Part shown: positions 7,320 through 14,793 of the stretch, piece by piece
How positions within the stretch are numbered: position 1 is the first letter of the stretch
How the letters are laid out: each line of letters starts with the position of its first letter
Source of the DNA: a bacterium
Lineage (GTDB): Bacteria; NPL-UPA2; JAUVJM01
Direction of reading: 5' to 3'
Assembly: GCA_030596585.1 (NCBI GenBank)
Contig: JAUVJM010000019.1
Coordinates: forward strand, 1 to 16,709
DNA length: 16,709 nt
Made by a program: the position numbers and the translations under genes
Notes under the pieces: generated by a model
What the model saw: the letters and a program-made list of their open reading frames with translations, nothing else
Told to the model about the DNA's origin: nothing
Databases searched by the model: none

Positions 7320-8231
7320 ATGACAATGGAACAGAAAATATATCTTGACGGAAAGTTCGTAACACGGAATGAGGCAAAAGTATCTGTATTTGACCACGGA
7401 CTGCTGTACGGCGATGGTGTATTCGAAGGGATACGAGCCTACGGGGGAAAAGTTTTCAAATTGCGCGAGCATGTGGAGAGGCTCTACAAATCAGCAAAGG
7501 CAATAATGCTTGAGATTCCTATGGACGGGGCTAAGATGGAAGAGATAGTGCTCAATACTCTGATAGAAAATGGCATTGAAGACGGCTATGTAAGGGTTGT
7601 TGTGACAAGGGGGGAAGGGGATTTAGGGCTTGATCCGCGAAAATGTCCCCGCGCTTCCGTTATAGTGATAGCGGACAAGATTGCCCTGTATGGGGATGAG
7701 TTGACAAGGAACGGAATAGAAGTCATAACCGTTGCCAGCCAGCGTAGTCTGCCGATCGTACTTGACCCACGCATCAAATCCCTTAACTACCTCAACAACA
7801 TAATGGCAAAGATTGAAGCGGCAAACGCCGGTGTTACGGAAGCTCTGATGGTTACCAGGGAAGGATTCGTCGCTGAATGCAGCGGAGAGAACATCTTTAT
7901 CGTCACGAAGGGCGTTTTTGTGACCCCGCCTGCGTTCCTGGGAATTCTTGAGGGAATAACACGGAATGTGGTTATGGAACTTGCCCGGGCCGGCGGTTCT
8001 GAAGCCCGCGAAGAGATTTTCACGCGCTACGATGTGTATAATGCGGATGAGTGTTTCGTTACCGGGACGGCGGCAGAAATAGTCCCTGTTCTGAAAGTTG
8101 ATGGGAGGACAATCGGCAGCGGGAAACCGGGTTCTGCGACTTTGTCTCTGGTTAAGAAATTCAGGAAGTTGACGGCGGGAGAGGGAACGCCGATTATTCT
8201 TCGAGTAAGCAAAAGCGCATCGAGAAGATAG
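7320..8231 (+). CDS. ilvE: Branched-chain amino acid aminotransferase
   Basis: A fold-type IV PLP aminotransferase of 303 residues. Motifs: VFDHGLLYGDGVFEGIRAY (23-41), RIKSLNYLNNI (151-161) with the PLP lysine Lys153, EGFVAECSGENIF (181-193) with Glu186, GITRNVVMELA (212-222) and FVTGTAAEIVPV (246-257). It catalyses the last step of valine, leucine and isoleucine synthesis, with glutamate as donor; a D-amino acid aminotransferase is the main alternative, but the motif set favours IlvE. AGGA (7313-7316) is 3 nt from the ATG at 7320 and 9 nt from a second ATG at 7326, so the true start may be two codons later. The normal family ending (about FRKLTAGEGTPI, to residue 292) is followed by about 11 residues coded by repeat element A, which supplies the stop codon. 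Confidence 0.9.
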   Translation: MTMEQKIYLDGKFVTRNEAKVSVFDHGLLYGDGVFEGIRAYGGKVFKLREHVERLYKSAKAIMLEIPMDGAKMEEIVLNTLIENGIEDGYVRVVVTRGEGDLGLDPRKCPRASVIVIADKIALYGDELTRNGIEVITVASQRSLPIVLDPRIKSLNYLNNIMAKIEAANAGVTEALMVTREGFVAECSGENIFIVTKGVFVTPPAFLGILEGITRNVVMELARAGGSEAREEIFTRYDVYNADECFVTGTAAEIVPVLKVDGRTIGSGKPGSATLSLVKKFRKLTAGEGTPIILRVSKSASRR

Positions 8232-8270
8232 GTTCTCGACAAGCTCGAACAATAATTCGTAACCGTGAAC
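8195..8270 (-). repeat. Element A, copy 1 (76 bp, reverse orientation)
   Basis: Its reverse complement matches 12439-12514 at 75 of 76 positions (one A/C difference). It covers the last codons and stop of ilvE and runs on into the ilvE-mcsA gap. It contains two imperfect inverted repeats: TCGA arms around GCTTG, and TTCT/AGAA with adjacent CGA/TCG arms around a GC-TTTT-GC tip. No transposase is nearby. I do not recognise the family; it behaves like a small palindromic or MITE-like element. Confidence 0.85.
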
Positions 8271-8276
8271 GGTTAC
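8259..8276. repeat. Perfect 8-bp palindrome at the outer edge of element A copy 1
   Basis: GTAACCGT (8259-8266) and ACGGTTAC (8269-8276) are perfect inverted arms around a 2-nt centre. The right arm extends 6 bp past the end of element A homology, and the bamA copies lack this extension. It could be a footprint of insertion or a fortuitous palindrome. No T-run follows, so a terminator is unlikely. Confidence 0.5.
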
Positions 8277-8305
8277 CAAAAGTCTTTCATAACTGAGGTT
8301 CTCAG

Positions 8306-8797
8306 ATGCTTTGCCAGATTTGCAATAAGAGTGAGGCGACTGTCCATTATACGGAATTGGCGGACAGCAATGTGAGCGAGATTCACCTCTGCGAGAGGTG
8401 CGCTGTGGAAAAGGGGATTTCTGTCAAACCTCATTTCCTGCTTGCTGACTTAATGGCCGGGCTTGTCGGTGCTGAGAAATTCCCTGTCGCCAAGAGGGGC
8501 AAGAAGTGCAGTTTCTGCGGGCTCACGTACAGCGGATTCAAAAGTATGGGACGCCTCGGCTGCGCCAAATGTTACGAAACGTTCAAAGAAAGTCTTGGCG
8601 CACTTCTGGATAGGGTTCACGGATGCTCCATTCACACGGGCAAAGTCCCTGCGGTTATAGACGGAGAAGTTGACCGGACATTGGTTACCAGAAAGATGAG
8701 GGACAGGCTGCAGAAACTAATCGAGAAAGAGGAATTTGAGGAAGCGGCCCGGTTAAGGGACGAAATTCGGAAATATATAGAACAAGTGTCACCCTGA
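8306..8797 (+). CDS. mcsA: McsA, zinc-finger activator of the protein arginine kinase
   Basis: A 163-residue protein with two four-cysteine zinc modules: Cys3/Cys6/Cys29/Cys32 and Cys68/Cys71/Cys86/Cys89. The family motif HGCSIHTGKVP (105-115) follows, then a C-terminal UVR motif (about 133-158, with EEFEEAARLRDEI). McsA binds McsB and stimulates its arginine kinase activity, and the UVR helix can contact ClpC. GAGG lies 7 nt before the ATG. It heads the mcsA-mcsB-clpC cassette. Its last three residues (VSP) and TGA stop fall inside an inverted-repeat element (8787-8860), so the native ending may have been altered. No ctsR repressor gene precedes it, unlike the Firmicutes operon. Confidence 0.9.
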   Translation: MLCQICNKSEATVHYTELADSNVSEIHLCERCAVEKGISVKPHFLLADLMAGLVGAEKFPVAKRGKKCSFCGLTYSGFKSMGRLGCAKCYETFKESLGALLDRVHGCSIHTGKVPAVIDGEVDRTLVTRKMRDRLQKLIEKEEFEEAARLRDEIRKYIEQVSP

Positions 8798-8860
8798 GCG
8801 AAGCGAAGGGTCTCCTGAATGGAAATGAGATTCTTTGTCGTTTCTCTCCTCAGAATGACA
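8787..8860. repeat. Inverted-repeat element B, copy 1 (TGTCACCCTGAG family)
   Basis: A 74-bp element with terminal inverted arms TGTCACCCTGAG (8787-8798) and CTCAGAATGACA (8849-8860), which pair at 10 of 12 positions. It shares its ends, including CTCTCCTCAGA, with the element at 15498-15607. The interior carries GAGCGAAGCGAAGGGT. The mcsA stop codon (8795-8797) lies within the left arm. No T-run follows, so any terminator role would be Rho-dependent or structural. Confidence 0.75.
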
Positions 8861-8918
8861 GATTTGCTCTCAGTTTTGGATTTAAAGAGTTAGGGGGTAG
8901 GGTTTTACCGAGCATAGC

Positions 8919-8931
8919 GAGGCGTATCTTG
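8919..8931 (+). promoter_or_regulatory. Ribosome binding site and TTG start of mcsB
   Basis: GAGG (8919-8922) sits 6 nt upstream of TTG at 8929. It supports TTG as the mcsB start over the in-frame ATG at 8944, which has no clear site. Starting at TTG gives MNLNDMIKETGAWL, which matches the usual McsB N-terminus. Confidence 0.65.
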
Positions 8932-9975
8932 AATCTGAACGATATGATTAAAGAAACCGGTGCATGGCTAAGGGGCACGGGAGCCAATGCCGATATTGTT
9001 GTCAGCAGCAGGGTTCGGCTCGCGAGAAATCTCTCGGAGTTTCCATTCCCGCACAGGGCATCTTCAGAACATAGGGAAAAAATTGCGGCGGCTGTTCTCC
9101 GGGCGGTTACCGGCTGCCCGGCGTTCGCAAACTCGCTCGTTTTGGGAATAGAGGAAATAACCCCGCTTGACAAGCAGCTTCTTGCAGAGAAACACATCAT
9201 CAGTCTGGAATTTCTGGAGTGCGGGGAAAACGCTAAAGTCATCATAGGTGAGAAGGAAACCATAAGCTTGATGGTGAATGAGGAGGACCACCTGCGTCTC
9301 CAGGCAATGCAGCCGGGTTTGCAATTGATGGACGCGTGGAAATTGGTTGATGAGGTGGACACACAGCTCTCGAGACGTATCAGGTTCGCCTATTCGCAGG
9401 ATTGGGGTTACCTGACAGCATGCCCGACGAATACGGGAACGGGCATGAGAGCTTCGCTGATGCTGCATCTCCCATGTCTCGTGATCTCGAAACAGATAAA
9501 TAAGATACTCCATGTAATTACGAAGTTCGGACTTGTGGCACGCGGGCTTTACGGGGAAGGAACCGAACCGTCAGGAAATTTCTTTCAGATATCGAACCAG
9601 ATAACGCTGGGACGCTCGGAGGAAGACTTGATTGATAACATCGAGCGTATCGGGAAGCAGGTAGTCGGACATGAACAAAAAGCTCGCAAGGTCCTTGTCA
9701 CCAAAAGCCGCACAGAGCTGGAGGACAGAGTCTTTCGTGCATACGGGATCCTACGCAACGCAAGAACAGTGAGTTCTGCCGAAACACTGGAGCTCCTTTC
9801 CGATTTGAGACTGGGAACAGAGCTGGGAATGATACAGGAAGTTGACCGGGAACTTTTAAATGAGCTTCTCATGCTTGTCCAGCCGGCACATCTCCAGAAA
9901 ACTGAGGGGAGTGAACTCTCCCCGGCGGAGCGGGATATCAAGAGGGCAAACCTCATTCGGAGGAAACTCGAATAA
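8929..9975 (+). CDS. mcsB: McsB, protein arginine kinase
   Basis: A 348-residue phosphagen-kinase-like enzyme of standard length that transfers phosphate from ATP to arginine side chains of proteins. Conserved segments: SSRVRLARNLSEFPFP (26-41, nucleotide binding), VNEEDHLRLQ (116-125), ACPTNTGTGMRAS (164-176) and RGLYGEGTEPSGNFFQISNQ (205-224). The C-terminus holds RDIKRA (335-340), which fits the RDxxRA phosphoarginine-sensing motif known from Gram-positive McsB. The kinase and its allosteric site therefore both look intact. It begins at TTG with a good GAGG site. Its TAA stop overlaps the clpC ATG by one base (TAATG), a translational coupling layout. It marks damaged proteins for ClpC-ClpP in the cytoplasm. 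Creatine/arginine kinases share the fold, but the neighbours mcsA and clpC settle the identity. Confidence 0.95.
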   Translation: MNLNDMIKETGAWLRGTGANADIVVSSRVRLARNLSEFPFPHRASSEHREKIAAAVLRAVTGCPAFANSLVLGIEEITPLDKQLLAEKHIISLEFLECGENAKVIIGEKETISLMVNEEDHLRLQAMQPGLQLMDAWKLVDEVDTQLSRRIRFAYSQDWGYLTACPTNTGTGMRASLMLHLPCLVISKQINKILHVITKFGLVARGLYGEGTEPSGNFFQISNQITLGRSEEDLIDNIERIGKQVVGHEQKARKVLVTKSRTELEDRVFRAYGILRNARTVSSAETLELLSDLRLGTELGMIQEVDRELLNELLMLVQPAHLQKTEGSELSPAERDIKRANLIRRKLE

Positions 9976-12431
9976 TGAATATGTTTAGCAGGTTTACGGA
10001 AAGGGCAAAGAAAGTCATAGTTCTCGCCCGGGAAGAAGCAGGAAGGCTGAACCACGATTACATAGGAACAGAACATATTCTCCTTGGCCTGGGCAAAGTG
10101 GGCGGAGGAGTAGCTGCGGAAGTGCTTGACGGACTCGGTTTGAGCCTCGATAGGGTACGGCTTGAGGTAGAGAAAATGGTCAAGCCGGGACCTGCCACTT
10201 TATCAATCGGCGAAGTGCCTTTCACCCCGCGGGCAAAAAAGGTCCTCGATCTGGCTGTGGAGGAAGCCAGGGCACTACGGCACAACTACATTGGAACTGA
10301 GCACCTACTGCTTGGTTTGGCGAAGGAAGAGGAGGGAATTGCCGCGCAAGTTCTTGAGAATCTTGGAATAGACCTCGAGAAACTCAGGGGGAAAACACTA
10401 CAGCTTTTGGGAGGAGACGAAACTTCCGGAGTGCAAGCCGCAAGCGGGCGTAAGACAAAAACCCCGGCACTTGATGCTTTCGGGAGAGACCTGACACAAC
10501 TTGCAAAGGGTGGTAAGCTTGACCCCGTAATCGGCCGCCAGACAGAGATTCAGAGAGTAATGGAGATTCTTGCCCGAAGGACGAAGAACAACCCCGTCTT
10601 GTTAGGTGAGGCGGGAGTCGGGAAAACAGCAATAGTAGAAGGGCTTGCTCAGAAGATTACCGCCGCGAACGTGCCTGAGATATTGCGGAACAAACGGGTC
10701 ATAACTCTGGACCTTGCACTCATGGTTGCAGGAACCAAATACAGGGGAGAGTTCGAGCAGAGAATCAAAGCAGTGATGAGTGAAATCCGCCGCTCCGGTA
10801 ATATCATAATTTTCATTGACGAACTTCATACTCTGGTGGGAGCGGGTGCGGCAGAGGGAGCAATCGATGCTTCCAACATGCTCAAACCTGCCCTTTCCCG
10901 AGGTGAACTGCAATGCATTGGAGCAACCACTCTGGATGAGTACCGCAAATACATTGAAAGGGATTCGGCTCTGGAGAGAAGGTTCCAAACTATTATGGTG
11001 GAACCGCCAACTCAGGCGGAGAGCATCGAAATCTTGAAGGGGTTGCGTGATAAGTATGAAGCTCATCACAGGGCAAAGATAAGTGATGAGGCTCTCGTTG
11101 CGGCGGTGCGTCTGTCTGACCGCTACATTGCAGGCAGATTCCTTCCCGATAAGGCAATAGACGTGGTTGACGAAGCGGGCGCCAAGGCACGGCTTGCGGT
11201 TACTGTTACCCCGCCGGACGTAAAGAAGAAGGAAAAAGAGATAGAAACGCTTGCAAGGGAAAAGGAATCGGCGATTAAGAGCCAGGAATTCGAGAAAGCG
11301 GCAAAGTTGAGGGATAACTTGCGAAAGCGGCAGAATGAACTCTCTGATATAAGAAAGGAATGGAAGGGGACTCGGCAGGAAAAACAGGCAATGGTCACTG
11401 AAGAGGTTATTGCTCAAGTAGTATCGCGCTGGACCGGAGTTCCGCTGACAAGGCTCGAGGAGAAGGAGACAAAGAGACTTCTGCGCATGGAACAGGAACT
11501 CCGCAAACGGGTTATCGGCCAGGACGAAGCTCTGTCTGCTCTAACGAGGGCAGTAAGAAGGTCAAGGGCCGGCTTGCGCGATCCAAAACGCCCGATAGGC
11601 TCGTTCATCTTCCTGGGACCGACAGGCGTGGGGAAAACCGAGCTTGCGCGCGCACTGGCGGAATTTCTATTTGGACACGAAGATGCAATGATAAGAATTG
11701 ATATGTCGGAATTCATGGAAAGGTTTGCAGTTTCCCGGTTGGTCGGTGCTCCTCCCGGATACGTGGGGTATGAAGAGGGAGGGCAGCTAACTGAGAAAGT
11801 TAGACGCAGACCGTACTCAGTCGTTCTTCTCGACGAAATAGAGAAAGCGCATCCTGACGTATTCAATATCCTACTGCAGGCATTGGAGGATGGAAGGCTT
11901 ACTGACAGTCTCAACCGCACGATCGATTTCAAAAACACAGTGCTCATTATGACTTCTAACATCGGGACCGCCGACATAGAAAAGGCTTCCCTTGGGTTTG
12001 GCGCTACGGATGAAGCAGCCACGTATGAATCAATGAAGGGGAAGCTGTTGGGGCAATTGAAGGAGAAATTCCGGCCGGAGTTCCTCAACCGGGTTGATGA
12101 AGTCGTAGTATTCCGGTCTCTGACCAAGGAAGAACTTGGACAGATAATCGAACTCATGCTGGGTGATACAAGGGAACGTCTGAAAGAAAAAGATATAACA
12201 ATAGAGATGACCGTGAGAGCGAAGGAGTTCCTGATAGACAAGGGCTATGACCCGACGTATGGCGCACGGCCTTTGAGACGTGCCATAGAACGCTACATCG
12301 AAGATCCTCTCTCAGAGGAACTGCTCAAGGGCAAATTCAAGGAAGGGGCAAAGCTCAAGGTGGTTGTCAGCAGGAAGAAACTATTATTGAAAGAGGAGAG
12401 TCCCAAAAGTGATGAGAAAACTAAGAAATAG
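9975..12431 (+). CDS. clpC: ClpC, AAA+ unfoldase of the Clp protease
   Basis: An 818-residue two-ATPase Clp unfoldase. The N-terminal double Clp_N repeat (1-147) carries GTEH at 31-34 and 107-110; the Glu in each equals the phosphoarginine-binding glutamates known in Bacillus ClpC. AAA1 has Walker A GEAGVGKT (211-218) and Walker B IIFIDE (278-283). A middle domain (about 410-470) includes a UVR-like stretch EFEKAAKLRDNLRKR (438-452). AAA2 has Walker A GPTGVGKT (548-555), Walker B VVLLDE (616-621) and an LGF loop (673-675) fitting ClpP docking. It unfolds arginine-phosphorylated or damaged proteins for ClpP, whose gene is not in the window. The ATG overlaps the mcsB stop; AGGA lies 10 nt upstream, and an in-frame ATG two codons later is possible. 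It overlaps bamA by 23 nt. Confidence 0.96.
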   Translation: MNMFSRFTERAKKVIVLAREEAGRLNHDYIGTEHILLGLGKVGGGVAAEVLDGLGLSLDRVRLEVEKMVKPGPATLSIGEVPFTPRAKKVLDLAVEEARALRHNYIGTEHLLLGLAKEEEGIAAQVLENLGIDLEKLRGKTLQLLGGDETSGVQAASGRKTKTPALDAFGRDLTQLAKGGKLDPVIGRQTEIQRVMEILARRTKNNPVLLGEAGVGKTAIVEGLAQKITAANVPEILRNKRVITLDLALMVAGTKYRGEFEQRIKAVMSEIRRSGNIIIFIDELHTLVGAGAAEGAIDASNMLKPALSRGELQCIGATTLDEYRKYIERDSALERRFQTIMVEPPTQAESIEILKGLRDKYEAHHRAKISDEALVAAVRLSDRYIAGRFLPDKAIDVVDEAGAKARLAVTVTPPDVKKKEKEIETLAREKESAIKSQEFEKAAKLRDNLRKRQNELSDIRKEWKGTRQEKQAMVTEEVIAQVVSRWTGVPLTRLEEKETKRLLRMEQELRKRVIGQDEALSALTRAVRRSRAGLRDPKRPIGSFIFLGPTGVGKTELARALAEFLFGHEDAMIRIDMSEFMERFAVSRLVGAPPGYVGYEEGGQLTEKVRRRPYSVVLLDEIEKAHPDVFNILLQALEDGRLTDSLNRTIDFKNTVLIMTSNIGTADIEKASLGFGATDEAATYESMKGKLLGQLKEKFRPEFLNRVDEVVVFRSLTKEELGQIIELMLGDTRERLKEKDITIEMTVRAKEFLIDKGYDPTYGARPLRRAIERYIEDPLSEELLKGKFKEGAKLKVVVSRKKLLLKEESPKSDEKTKK

Positions 12432-14790
12432 AGCAATCGTTCACGGTTACGCATTATTGTTCGAGCTTGTCGAGAACCTATCTTCTCGATGCGCTTTTGC
12501 TTACTCGAAGAATAAACGGAGTTCACGGTTACGCATTATTGTTCGAGCTTGTCGAGAACCTATCTTCATTCTCGTTGTCTGTCTGTTCTTGCCTTGTATG
12601 GCGATAGCAGAAGAAGGCGGGAATATAGCGGCGATAAGGGTTGAGGGGAACGTGCGGACTGCCGCCTCGGTTATTTTAAACAGCCTCAAAACAAAAGAAG
12701 GAGACGTTCTGTCCCCTAAACTGATCAGGGAGGATATCAGGAGGTTGTATCAAAAAGGGGATTTCCTGGACATAAAGGTTGAGAAGACAAAGACCCCCGC
12801 GGGAATAGTATTGGTATTCCGTGTCAAGGAGAAATACGTCGTTGCGAAAGTTGTTTTTGCCGGTAACCGGGCATTAAAGGAAAGGAAACTCAGGAAGAAT
12901 CTCTTACTAAAAGAAGGAGAACTTTTCAACCCCGCGAAGCTCAAGGAAGACAGATTGAGGATTATATCTCTGTACAACGAAGCCGGTTTTGCCAACGTTT
13001 CCGTCGAATCGCAGACCGGGATGGATGACGAAAAGATGGAAGTCTCCGTCACGTTTGATATTGACGAGGGAACCATGGCGCGGGTTAGGGAGGTGAGAAT
13101 AGAAGGGAATGAGGTCTTAACGGATAGACAGATAAAAAGGCGGATAAAGACCGGACGCAGGACTCTCTTTGGCAAAAGGGTATTCCGGGAGGATATCCTG
13201 AATGAGGACAAGGAAAGAGTGCTTTCTTACTATGGGGAAAATGGTTACATAAGAGCAAAGGTACTCGACGCCAGCGTGTCCTTTGATGAGACAGGGAAGA
13301 AGATAACAGTGACCTTTTATCTTGAAGAAGGGCCCAAATACGTGACGGGGAAAGTAGAACTTGAAGAAGAATTGAAGAAGAAAACCAAACTTCGTCAGGG
13401 AGATCGTTTCAGCCCCGAGGAACTGAGAAAAGATATTCGCATCGTATATGACCTGCTGTACGGAAAAGGGTACCTGTATGCGAGAGTTCGCGCTGATGAG
13501 AAGGTTGATGAGGAAAACAAGGTTGTCGAGATAGAGTACAAGATTGATAAAGGCGTTTCTGTCTACATTGAAGCTATCAAGATTAGCGGTAATCGCAAAA
13601 CGAAAGATAAGATAATAAGACGCGAAATATTGATTAAGCCGGGGGACCGTTTTGACCTCGGGAAAATCAGGTCAAGCCAGAGGAGAATCAGAAATCTTGG
13701 CAGGAGGCAGCCGTTCTTTGAGAGCGTAATCTTTGAAATCGAAGACGGCACTGCCCCTGACAGAAAAGACATACATTTCAAGGTAAGCGAAGGGAAAATC
13801 GGCACATTCCTCTTTGGAGGAGGATACAGCACCATAGACAAATTCGTGGGATTTGTTGAAGTCGACATTGAGAATTTTGACATCAGCAATCCTCCCACTT
13901 TCATCGGAGCGGGCCAGAGCCTGAGCGTCCGCGGCGAAATCGGTTCGGAGAAGGAAAACTACGCATTGAGTTTTACAGAGCCCTGGCTTTTTGATATGCC
14001 GCTGTCATGCGGGTTTGATTTCTACGACAGACTTAGACAATGGGACGACTATGATGAGCGCAGAGACGGGGCGAAATTGAGGCTTGGGCACCGCCTGGGT
14101 GAGTTTAACAGGATCCAGGCAAAATATAGATATGAGGACGTAGAGATTCTCGACCTTGGCAGTGACGTATCAGAAGAAATCAGGAGAGAAGAGGGGACAA
14201 GAAATATAAGCAGTCTTACTCTGAGTCTGATGCGCGACACGCGGGATAACTTCTTTGACCCGAGCAGAGGTCTGAGAAGCAGTATTTCGACCGAGGTGGC
14301 GGGGGATTTCCTCGGCGGTAACGAAAGCTTTACCAAGAATGTTGGCAGAGCAAGCTGGTTTATCCCCGCGTGGGGAGAGTCTGCCGTAAACCTTAGAATG
14401 GAGCTTGGTCTTGTGGACACATACGGCGACTCGGAGCATGTACCCATCTACGAGAGATTCTACCTGGGGGGAGCCGACTCAGTGCGCGGTTATCCGCACC
14501 GCGATATTGGGCCGAAGGATGACCGCGGCCATCCCATAGGAGGAAAAGTCAGGGTCCTCGCCAACATAGAACACATAATTCCCGTGATGAAGGATTTGAA
14601 AGCCGCAGTTTTCTATGATGTCGGTAACGTCTGGAGTTCTACTGATGACTTTGATCTGGGCGATCTTTACTCAGGAGTAGGGGTAGGAGTCCGACTGCGG
14701 ACACCGATAGGCCCTCTTCGCCTTGATTATGGGTACGGGATAGATATCGACCACGGAAGGATTCATTTCACCATAGGATGGCCGTTTTAA
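12409..14790 (+). CDS. bamA: BamA, outer-membrane protein assembly factor, with a repeat inserted in its signal peptide
   Basis: A 793-residue Omp85 protein that folds beta-barrel proteins into the outer membrane. Five POTRA domains run at about 72-140, 142-221, 224-307, 310-382 and 384-461, each opening with an IEGN-, FAGN- or ISGN-like strand. The beta-barrel spans about 465-793, with FYLGGADSVRGYPHRDIGP (the conserved VRGY loop 6) and a final phenylalanine. The hydrophobic core ILVVCLFLPCMAIA (54-67) with cleavage before EE is a signal peptide, but it lies 53 residues from the start. Residues 11-53 are coded by 129 bp of element A sequence; without them residues 1-10 join directly to 54 and give a normal signal peptide. 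The start is GTG 12409 (AGGAG 10 nt upstream) or ATG 12412, both inside clpC, so translation is probably coupled. Confidence 0.93.
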   Translation: MMRKLRNRAIVHGYALLFELVENLSSRCAFAYSKNKRSSRLRIIVRACREPIFILVVCLFLPCMAIAEEGGNIAAIRVEGNVRTAASVILNSLKTKEGDVLSPKLIREDIRRLYQKGDFLDIKVEKTKTPAGIVLVFRVKEKYVVAKVVFAGNRALKERKLRKNLLLKEGELFNPAKLKEDRLRIISLYNEAGFANVSVESQTGMDDEKMEVSVTFDIDEGTMARVREVRIEGNEVLTDRQIKRRIKTGRRTLFGKRVFREDILNEDKERVLSYYGENGYIRAKVLDASVSFDETGKKITVTFYLEEGPKYVTGKVELEEELKKKTKLRQGDRFSPEELRKDIRIVYDLLYGKGYLYARVRADEKVDEENKVVEIEYKIDKGVSVYIEAIKISGNRKTKDKIIRREILIKPGDRFDLGKIRSSQRRIRNLGRRQPFFESVIFEIEDGTAPDRKDIHFKVSEGKIGTFLFGGGYSTIDKFVGFVEVDIENFDISNPPTFIGAGQSLSVRGEIGSEKENYALSFTEPWLFDMPLSCGFDFYDRLRQWDDYDERRDGAKLRLGHRLGEFNRIQAKYRYEDVEILDLGSDVSEEIRREEGTRNISSLTLSLMRDTRDNFFDPSRGLRSSISTEVAGDFLGGNESFTKNVGRASWFIPAWGESAVNLRMELGLVDTYGDSEHVPIYERFYLGGADSVRGYPHRDIGPKDDRGHPIGGKVRVLANIEHIIPVMKDLKAAVFYDVGNVWSSTDDFDLGDLYSGVGVGVRLRTPIGPLRLDYGYGIDIDHGRIHFTIGWPF
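12439..12514 (+). repeat. Element A, copy 2 (76 bp, full) inside bamA
   Basis: It matches the reverse complement of 8195-8270 with one difference. It starts exactly at a bamA codon boundary (codon 11) and is read as VHGYALLFELVENLSSRCAF and so on. It has no stop codon in this frame. Six bases later a partial third copy begins. Confidence 0.88.
12521..12567 (+). repeat. Element A, copy 3 (47 bp, truncated) inside bamA
   Basis: It is identical to the first 47 bp of copy 2 (12439-12485) at all positions and lies in direct orientation 82 bp downstream. Because 82 is not a multiple of three, it is read in another frame (RSSRLRIIVRACREPIF), yet it also stays open. Copies 2 and 3 with the 6-bp link total 129 bp, exactly 43 codons. 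Confidence 0.88.
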
Positions 14791-14793
14791 AAA

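Noticed and set aside
7623..8279. Minus-strand frame of 218 codons whose start resembles the bamA N-terminus (HGY..LLFELVENLSS)
   Set aside because: The resemblance comes from element A DNA shared by both sites, not from a real protein family. The rest is antisense to ilvE.
10602..12241. Long minus-strand open frames (about 271 and 275 codons) opposite clpC
   Set aside because: They are antisense to a fully conserved ClpC coding frame, have no family motifs and no ribosome binding site of note. They are shadows of the plus-strand codon pattern.
12409..12560. Transposase or IS explanation for element A
   Set aside because: No transposase-like coding sequence occurs anywhere in the window, and the element is only 76 bp, so at most it is a non-autonomous element.
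12439..12567. Possible CRISPR array (direct repeats 82 bp apart)
   Set aside because: There are only two direct copies, one truncated, separated by 6 bp, with a third copy inverted 4 kb away and no cas genes.
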